Source: Scatosoma sp964459515 (lineage in GTDB: Bacteria > Bacillota > Clostridia > Christensenellales > Borkfalkiaceae). Taken from it: a stretch of DNA of 17,301 nt. Below are positions 12,456-17,301 of the stretch, in pieces (within the stretch, counting starts at the first letter, position 1; the number at the start of each line of letters is the position of its first letter). Position numbers and translations under genes: made by a program. Where the stretch lies: contig CAYWML010000031.1 in the NCBI GenBank assembly GCA_964459515.1, positions 1 to 17,301 on the forward strand. The letters are read 5' to 3'. The notes beneath the pieces were generated by a model. That model did not search any database and had not been told where the DNA came from. It saw only the letters and a list, made by a program, of their open reading frames with translations.

Positions 12456-14234
12456 TTACAAACAATCCGACCAAACGGAAATGCGCGATTTTGCTTCCGT
12501 CCATTTTTTGCCGCAGGACTGATAATCCGTCAATAAAAGCTCCGTTCCGTCTTCCAAATCGAGCTTAAACCGCAACAGTTCTCCCTCTTGCGGCGGCAAC
12601 GTCGTATACGTCGGATGCTCCCCGACCGCAACGGGCAGCTCCAAATCTCTATCCGATTTCTGCTCGTCAGCGGCAAGCGTCAACGCGCCGTACGTAAACG
12701 CTATCTTGCCGTTGCGTTTATGCGTTTTCAACCGCGTTTCCGTCACGATATCAATGCGTTCTCCTGCCGAAAAATCCCGTTCCAAAGCGAAAAATTCTTC
12801 CGCGACCGCCACGCCGTTCACCGTCATGGTTTCGCACCAATTCGGCTTGCGGATACGCAAACGCAACGAACAAGCCCGTTCCACGACGATTGTCGTTTTC
12901 TCGTTCGTCGAATATCCGCCCTCGAAGCAAAGCTTAACCGCCTCCCCGTCGTCGCCTTGCACCTGCGCGACTCCGTCGAAGAGAAAATTCACGTAAACGA
13001 CTCCCTCCGTTTGCACGACCGCCGTCAAAGGAAACAAAGCGACGCCGCAAGCGCCTATGGCGATACAGCAACCGCAATAGCCGCCCGTCGCAAAAGCGTT
13101 ATAGCCGCCGATCCCCCTGCCGCGCGTATTTTTGCACAACGGACTGTAACTGTCGAACGCCATTCCCTCTACCCAAGAATTCGTTTCCATGCAGAACTGT
13201 TTGTTCATCTCCGTATTCAAGCTGCCGTATAACGCATTGTAGGCGGAAATTTCCATACGCTCCAAATATTTAGCCGCTTTCGTCAAATCGAACAGCCGCC
13301 TTTGCAAGCGCATCCATGTAACGGTGACGCAAGTTTCCTGCATAATATTTTCGCTGTATTCCGTCTGCGTGGTTGCCGAATGATCGAACAGCTCGTGCAA
13401 GCACCCTGCGCAACCGATAATCGTAATATCCGATTCTGCCACCGCCTCCACGAATTTCGACGCCGCGAGAAAGTATTTCTCCTCTTTCGTCACTTCGTAG
13501 TACGCCAAGAGCCCTTCGTAAAACGACATCATTTCGTACGCTTTCGTGACGGGATATTGATAAGGACAAAGTTTCCCTTCCAAAGCCAGCTCGATCAAGT
13601 TGCAATCCGCCGAGCCGCCCGTAGAAAGGATATACCGCGCAAATTGCAAATACGCTTCGTCGCCCGTTTTTTTATACAACTCCACGGTCGGCTCTAAAAT
13701 CGTGCACGAATTGACGCACCCCCACCAAGACGAAGTCTCGGTAATCGCTTTTTGATTCGGCGCAGAGCCGATAAGCGCGACGATATAATCCAAATGCTTT
13801 TTGCAAGCCGTCAAAACGCGCGTACGCAAAGCTTCGTCCTTACAAATTTCATAGTAATAGAGCAACCCGACGAGCACGTATTTTCTGCACCAAATATCCC
13901 AGCCGCTAAACTCCGCCGAGACGTCGTAAGTGGAAAATCTGCCGTATTCGTCCTGCCTTGCCAACAAGTCCGAAACCGTTTCCGTCAAAATACCGTACAG
14001 TTCTTCGTCGCGCGTGTAGGCATAAATCATCACCGCGCCGCGCATTTGCTTTCCGAAGTACTCGCCGCGCCAACGCGTGTTTTCCGTGTCCTCATGCGTC
14101 GTAAATACCTCGGTAAACCGTTTCCAAAGCGCACGATCTTTCAATTGATTTTTTAAGACGAAACGCACCGCTTTGTCCATTATGCCGTTATCTCGAACGG
14201 CGTTTTGCAAAAGTCCTTGTACATGTTCTTGCAT
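12456..14234 (-). CDS. Glycoside hydrolase family 127-like (beta-L-arabinofuranosidase type)
   Basis: Retaining glycosidase of the GH127/DUF1680 type, 592 residues, without signal peptide, so cytosolic. An (alpha/alpha)6-barrel covers about residues 20-410 and a beta-rich C-terminal part the rest. In the family a zinc bound by Glu and Cys positions a cysteine nucleophile. The matching residues here are E300 and C302 in QETCVTVTW, and C389-C390 in GGYCGCCIAIG. The usual prefix to the CC pair (CCxxN) is modified to CGCC-I-A-I-G. An unusually large number of additional cysteines is scattered through the protein. Substrate may be beta-L-arabinofuranose or related furanose side chains of plant glycans, but no transporter or other glycosidase gene is nearby. 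AGGAGA lies 9 nt before the ATG. It begins 50 nt after the Rrf2 gene with no terminator between, so they may be one transcript. Confidence 0.85.
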   Translation of the reverse strand: MQEHVQGLLQNAVRDNGIMDKAVRFVLKNQLKDRALWKRFTEVFTTHEDTENTRWRGEYFGKQMRGAVMIYAYTRDEELYGILTETVSDLLARQDEYGRFSTYDVSAEFSGWDIWCRKYVLVGLLYYYEICKDEALRTRVLTACKKHLDYIVALIGSAPNQKAITETSSWWGCVNSCTILEPTVELYKKTGDEAYLQFARYILSTGGSADCNLIELALEGKLCPYQYPVTKAYEMMSFYEGLLAYYEVTKEEKYFLAASKFVEAVAESDITIIGCAGCLHELFDHSATTQTEYSENIMQETCVTVTWMRLQRRLFDLTKAAKYLERMEISAYNALYGSLNTEMNKQFCMETNSWVEGMAFDSYSPLCKNTRGRGIGGYNAFATGGYCGCCIAIGACGVALFPLTAVVQTEGVVYVNFLFDGVAQVQGDDGEAVKLCFEGGYSTNEKTTIVVERACSLRLRIRKPNWCETMTVNGVAVAEEFFALERDFSAGERIDIVTETRLKTHKRNGKIAFTYGALTLAADEQKSDRDLELPVAVGEHPTYTTLPPQEGELLRFKLDLEDGTELLLTDYQSCGKKWTEAKSRISVWSDCL

Positions 14235-14284
14235 TTTTTTCTTCTCCTATAATCCGATTATGCGTAGCCGTAAAACGGCGTTTT

Positions 14285-14689
14285 TTACGTTCGCTCGGAT
14301 AGCTCCGCCAGCGTAATGCCGTCCAAATACTCGTTGACGACGGCGTTTAATCCCTGCCATACGCGTACGGTTTTGCACGCCGTGCGTTTTTCGCACGCCG
14401 TTGCCCCCTCTTTCAAACAAGCCACCGACGACAAAGAGCCTTCCGTCAACCGCAAAATTTCGCCTACCGTGTATTCCGTCGGGCTTCTATTCAATTTATA
14501 GCCGCCGCCTTTGCCGCGAACGCCGCGCACCAAACCGCCGCGCGCGAGCGCGCTCATTATCCCCTCCAAATATTTTTCCGATATTCCCTGCCGCAAGGCA
14601 ATCTCGTCCAAGCGAATATATTTATCGGTTGCGTTTTCCGCAAGATCGAGCATTACGCGCAACGCATAGCGGCCTCTCGTCGAAATCAT
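14285..14689 (-). CDS. Rrf2/IscR-type Fe-S sensing transcriptional regulator
   Basis: A 134-residue Rrf2 family regulator. The winged helix starts MISTRGRYALRVMLDLAE, with the recognition region GISEKYLEGIMSAL (35-48) and the wing RGVRGKGGGYKLNR (55-68). The cysteines C91, C99 and C105 (VACLKEGATACEKRTACK) correspond to the 2Fe-2S ligands of IscR, with slightly wider first spacing (7 residues between instead of 5). It is divergent from a sulfhydrylase and a cysteine desulfurase gene, the usual targets of IscR or CymR relatives. The lack of those cysteines defines CymR, so this one is nearer to IscR. GGGAGGGG is present before the ATG. It has its own promoter (14712-14740), and probably binds the dyad at 14796-14818. 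Confidence 0.92.
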   Translation of the reverse strand: MISTRGRYALRVMLDLAENATDKYIRLDEIALRQGISEKYLEGIMSALARGGLVRGVRGKGGGYKLNRSPTEYTVGEILRLTEGSLSSVACLKEGATACEKRTACKTVRVWQGLNAVVNEYLDGITLAELSERT

Positions 14690-14711
14690 GGGCTTCCCCT
14701 CCCTTTTTTAT

Positions 14712-14740
14712 AGTATAACAATATTTTTCGGAAAAATCAA
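14712..14740 (-). promoter_or_regulatory. Promoter of the Rrf2-type regulator
   Basis: Minus strand TTGATT (14735-14740), 17 nt, TATACT (14712-14717). A 15-base A/T-rich palindrome (14723-14737, ATTTTTC-G-GAAAAAT) lies in the spacer and part of the -35, and may be an autoregulatory site or just composition. The predicted leader is short, about 15 nt, carrying GGGAGGGG. Confidence 0.82.
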
Positions 14741-14761
14741 GCAAAACACCCGTAAAACTTA

Positions 14762-14790
14762 TTGACACGATAGAGTTTTCGTGCTATAAT
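14762..14790 (+). promoter_or_regulatory. Consensus promoter of the metY-like / iscS unit
   Basis: TTGACA (14762-14767), 17 nt, TATAAT (14785-14790): exact consensus in sequence and spacing. Start is expected near 14797, at the left edge of the Rrf2-like dyad. The leader to the ATG at 14869 is about 72 nt and shows no SAM or T-box riboswitch features. Confidence 0.94.
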
Positions 14791-14795
14791 CATAT

Positions 14796-14818
14796 AAACC
14801 TACCGAATTGGTATGTTT
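14796..14818 (+). promoter_or_regulatory. Putative Rrf2/IscR operator at the transcription start
   Basis: A 23-base dyad, AAACC-TACC-GAATT-GGTA-TGTTT, with 9 of 11 arm positions symmetric. It begins 6 nt after the -10 box, covering the expected transcription start, where a bound Rrf2 protein would block elongation or open complex. The ACC...GGT core with A/T-rich flanks is the general form of Rrf2-family sites. It lies between the regulator gene and the genes it presumably controls. Confidence 0.68.
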
Positions 14819-14868
14819 TACAAAAAAAGGCGACTACGTACGCCGCCGAAAACAGGAGCATGGCAATC

Positions 14869-16176
14869 ATGGAAAATTACAAATTCGAAACGTTACAGCT
14901 TCACGCAGGGCAGGAAACGCCCGACGTCGCAACGGGCGCGCGCGCCGTACCCATTTACGCAACGACTTCCTACGTGTTTCGAGACAGCGCGCAAGCCGCG
15001 GCGCGCTTCGCGCTTTCCGACGAAGGCAATATCTACGGACGAATCACCAACGGCACGCAAGAAGCGTTCGAGAAACGCATGGCGGCGTTGGAAGGCGGCG
15101 CAGGAGCGTTGGCACTCGCTTCGGGGGCGGCAGCGATCGCTTATACGATACAGGCTTTGGCGCAAAACGGCGGACACGTCGTCGCGCAAAAAACGATTTA
15201 CGGCGGCAGTTACAATTTATTGGCGCATACGCTCCCTGCTCTCGGCATTACGACAACTTTCGTCGATATTCACGACTTGGAGGAAACCGAGCGCGCCATT
15301 CGCCCGAACACGCGCGCGATCTACATCGAAACGCTCGGCAATCCCAACAGCGATATTCCCGACGCGGACGCTTTGGCGGCATTGGCGCATAAACACGGTT
15401 TGCCACTCGTCGCCGACAACACCTTCGGCACGCCCTACCTCTTTCGCCCGATCGATCACGGCATAGACGTCGTCGTGCATTCGGCGACGAAATTTATCGG
15501 CGGTCACGGCACGACGCTCGGCGGCGTAATCGTGGATTCGGGAAAATTCGATTGGACGAAGTCGGGAAACTATCCGCAGTTTTCCGCGCCGAACCCCAGT
15601 TATCACGGCGTAGCGTTTACGCAAGCGGCAGGCGCGACGGCGTTCGTCGCTTACGTGCGCGCCGTACTTTTGCGCGATATGGGCGCGGCAATTTCGCCCT
15701 TCGCCGCCTTTCTGCTGTTGCAGGGAACGGAAACGCTTTCTTTGCGGTTGGAACGGCACGCCCAAAACACGAAACGAGTTGTCGAATTTTTGCAAGCGCA
15801 CCCGATGGTGGAACGCGTAAATCACCCGTCTTTATCCGCTCATCCCGACCATGCCCTCTACAAAAAGTATTTCCCGAACGGCGGCGCATCGATCTTCACC
15901 TTCGAAATCAAAGGCGGACGGCGCGAAGCGCACGCCTTTATAGACGGTTTGCGGTTATTCTCCCTGCTTGCCAATATTGCCGACGTAAAAAGTCTCGTTA
16001 TTCACCCTGCCACCACTACGCATAGCCAGCTTTCGGAAAAAGAACTCGCCGAACAAGGCATTCGGCAAAACACGATCCGCCTTTCGATCGGTACGGAGCA
16101 TATAGACGATATTCTCGCCGATTTAGAACGCGGTTTTCGCGCCGTAAAAAATATAGCGAATATACAAAACATATAA
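14869..16176 (+). CDS. metY: O-acetylhomoserine sulfhydrylase (MetY-type), PLP-dependent
   Basis: Cys/Met-metabolism PLP enzyme, 435 residues, of the O-acetylhomoserine aminocarboxypropyltransferase type, making homocysteine from O-acetylhomoserine and sulfide. Typical motifs are FETLQLHAGQE (6-16), VPIYATTSYVF (27-37), YGRITNGTQEAFEKRMAALEGG (split across 56-77), the cofactor loop AQKTIYGGSYNLL (106-118) and the PLP lysine K208 in VVHSATKFIGGHGTT. The C-terminal SLLANIADVKSLVIHPATTTHS and GIRQNTIRLSIGTEHIDD are also classical. The length matches MetY rather than the shorter cystathionine gamma-synthases (about 380-400). The start is the ATG at 14869: AGGAG lies 10 nt upstream. An in-frame ATG at 14860 is only 1 nt after that site. 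It leads a unit with iscS 43 nt later. Confidence 0.93.
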   Translation: MENYKFETLQLHAGQETPDVATGARAVPIYATTSYVFRDSAQAAARFALSDEGNIYGRITNGTQEAFEKRMAALEGGAGALALASGAAAIAYTIQALAQNGGHVVAQKTIYGGSYNLLAHTLPALGITTTFVDIHDLEETERAIRPNTRAIYIETLGNPNSDIPDADALAALAHKHGLPLVADNTFGTPYLFRPIDHGIDVVVHSATKFIGGHGTTLGGVIVDSGKFDWTKSGNYPQFSAPNPSYHGVAFTQAAGATAFVAYVRAVLLRDMGAAISPFAAFLLLQGTETLSLRLERHAQNTKRVVEFLQAHPMVERVNHPSLSAHPDHALYKKYFPNGGASIFTFEIKGGRREAHAFIDGLRLFSLLANIADVKSLVIHPATTTHSQLSEKELAEQGIRQNTIRLSIGTEHIDDILADLERGFRAVKNIANIQNI

Positions 16177-16219
16177 TACAGGTATGCGATGAATGCAATT
16201 TTCAAAAACGGAGTGCAAT

Positions 16220-17301
16220 ATGATATACTTAGATAACGCCGCCACGACCAAAACGAGCAAGGCGGCAATACGAGCCATACTACCGTACATGGAAGAAATT
16301 TACGGTAACCCGTCGAGCCTGCACGGCGCAGGGCAAAAAGCAGCCGAAGCTTTAAGCGAAGCGCGAAAACGCATTGCCGTGCGTTTAGGCTGCGACGAAA
16401 AAGAGATCTATTTTACGTCGGGCGGCAGCGAAGCGGATAATCAAGCGATATTTTCCGCCGCGGCGGCAGGCGCGCACAAAGACAAAAAACATATCGTCAC
16501 GACAGCGTTCGAGCATCACGCCGTTTTACACGCTTTGGACGTTTTGCGTACGCAAGGTTTTGAGGTTACATACTTGGATGTGCACGAAAACGGTCGTATC
16601 ACAGCAGAAGAAGCAGCGGCGGCACTTCGCCCCGACACCTGCCTCGTCACCGTTATGTACGCAAACAACGAGATCGGAACGATACAGCCGATCGCCGAAA
16701 TCGGCAAACTTTGTCGTGAAAAAGGCGTCCTCTTTCACACGGACGCCGTGCAAGCCGTCGGGCATTTACCGATCGACGTTCGCGCGGAAAGCATCGATCT
16801 ACTCTCCCTATCGGCGCATAAATTTCACGGTCCGAAAGGCATTGGCGCGCTATACGCGCGAAAGGGCGTTCCGCTGACCGCGCTTATTCACGGCGGCGCA
16901 CAGGAACGCGGCAAACGCGCAGGCACGGAAAACATTCCCGCGATCGTCGGCATGGCGACTGCCTTGGACGAAGCTTGCAAAAATATGCCGCAAACGAGCG
17001 AGAAATTGACGACGTTGCGTAACGCGCTGATAGACGGCTTGTCGAAAATACCGCACGCCGCGCTCAACGGCGATTATACCCGTCGGCTTCCGTCGAACGT
17101 CAGTTTTTGTTTCGAAGGGATTGAAGGCGAAGGACTATTATTGCTGTTGGATGACATGGGCGTTTGCGCTTCCTCCGGCTCGGCATGCACTTCCGGCTCG
17201 CTCGATCCGTCACACGTATTGCTTGCAATCGGCAGAACGCACGATGTGGCGCACGGTTCGTTGCGGCTTACGCTGTCGGCGGAAAACACCGAAGCGGAAA
17301 T
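16220..17301 (+). CDS. iscS: Cysteine desulfurase, IscS/NifS type (C-terminus cut by window)
   Basis: PLP enzyme that takes sulfur from cysteine, leaving alanine, and gives persulfide for Fe-S cluster or thio-cofactor assembly. The frame is open to the last base; 360 codons are visible. The start MIYLDNAATTKTS is the family N-terminus, GNPSSLHGAG is at 29-38, FTSGGSEADN at 65-74, and the PLP lysine is K201 in LSLSAHKFHGPKG. The catalytic cysteine is C323 in SSGSACTSGSLDPSHVL, the long-loop group I type (IscS/NifS) rather than SufS. GGAG lies 7 nt before the ATG. It lies 43 nt after metY. An IscR-type regulator close by is the usual context, and an iscU scaffold gene may follow outside the window. 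A SufS/CsdA-like role is unlikely. Confidence 0.95.
   Translation, partial: MIYLDNAATTKTSKAAIRAILPYMEEIYGNPSSLHGAGQKAAEALSEARKRIAVRLGCDEKEIYFTSGGSEADNQAIFSAAAAGAHKDKKHIVTTAFEHHAVLHALDVLRTQGFEVTYLDVHENGRITAEEAAAALRPDTCLVTVMYANNEIGTIQPIAEIGKLCREKGVLFHTDAVQAVGHLPIDVRAESIDLLSLSAHKFHGPKGIGALYARKGVPLTALIHGGAQERGKRAGTENIPAIVGMATALDEACKNMPQTSEKLTTLRNALIDGLSKIPHAALNGDYTRRLPSNVSFCFEGIEGEGLLLLLDDMGVCASSGSACTSGSLDPSHVLLAIGRTHDVAHGSLRLTLSAENTEAE

Noticed and set aside
14860..14868. ATG at 14860 as metY start
   Set aside because: Only 1 nt after AGGAG; the next ATG at 14869 is 10 nt away and fits the family N-terminus.
14797..14868. SAM, T-box or other riboswitch before metY
   Set aside because: The leader is only about 72 nt and shows no SAM-I core helices, T-box sequence or terminator/antiterminator pair.

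Overview
The window reads as chromosomal DNA of a Clostridia-type Bacillota (Firmicutes) bacterium. It carries a Firmicutes-style L27 with a cleavable N-terminal extension, a spoIVFA/spoIVFB-like pair beside rplU and rpmA, a PdaB-like sporulation deacetylase, Gram-positive style promoters (TTGACA, 17 nt, TATAAT) and AGGAGG-type ribosome binding sites. Base composition is moderate, with many GCG/CGC-rich codons. The species cannot be fixed from sequence alone. There is no integrase, transposase, CRISPR array, rRNA or tRNA. Most of the window is ordinary core chromosome, with several small regulatory modules.

Left part (1-5120, mostly minus strand). Reading leftward, this is a spoIVFA-like gene, an M50 protease (SpoIVFB type), RNase G/E, L21 and the start of L27, which parallels the classic spoIVFA-spoIVFB-rplU-ysxB-rpmA neighbourhood. 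Three features differ from it. The Prp protease gene (ysxB) is missing between rplU and rpmA although L27 keeps the extension Prp removes. A small plus-strand helical protein gene sits between rng and rplU. An exceptionally perfect 19-bp hairpin without a U tract follows the M50 gene.

Middle (5188-7574, minus). A CE4 deacetylase, a two-OB-fold SSB-like protein and a short Cas4/RecB-like PD-(D/E)XK nuclease with an Fe-S type cysteine set lie in line. The nuclease has its own near-consensus promoter, and its terminator overlaps its stop codon. 

Middle-right (7786-12270, plus). Two transcription units occur. The first is an 84-aa unknown protein, an Lrp/AsnC regulator and a class I aminotransferase, ended by a strong terminator. 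The second is a PadR-HAAS/DUF1700-DUF4097 envelope-sensing module with a dyad operator over its promoter, followed by an AT-richer ASCH-domain gene.

Right (12456-17301). A divergent sulfur/Fe-S locus is centred on 14690-14868. An IscR-type Rrf2 regulator with three cysteines is transcribed leftward, with a GH127 glycosidase behind it. MetY-like O-acetylhomoserine sulfhydrylase and an IscS-type cysteine desulfurase (cut by the window edge) are transcribed rightward from a consensus promoter with an Rrf2-like dyad directly over the expected transcription start. The simplest reading is that Fe-S or cysteine status sets homocysteine/cysteine synthesis and sulfur mobilisation. Why a glycosidase lies behind the regulator is unclear.
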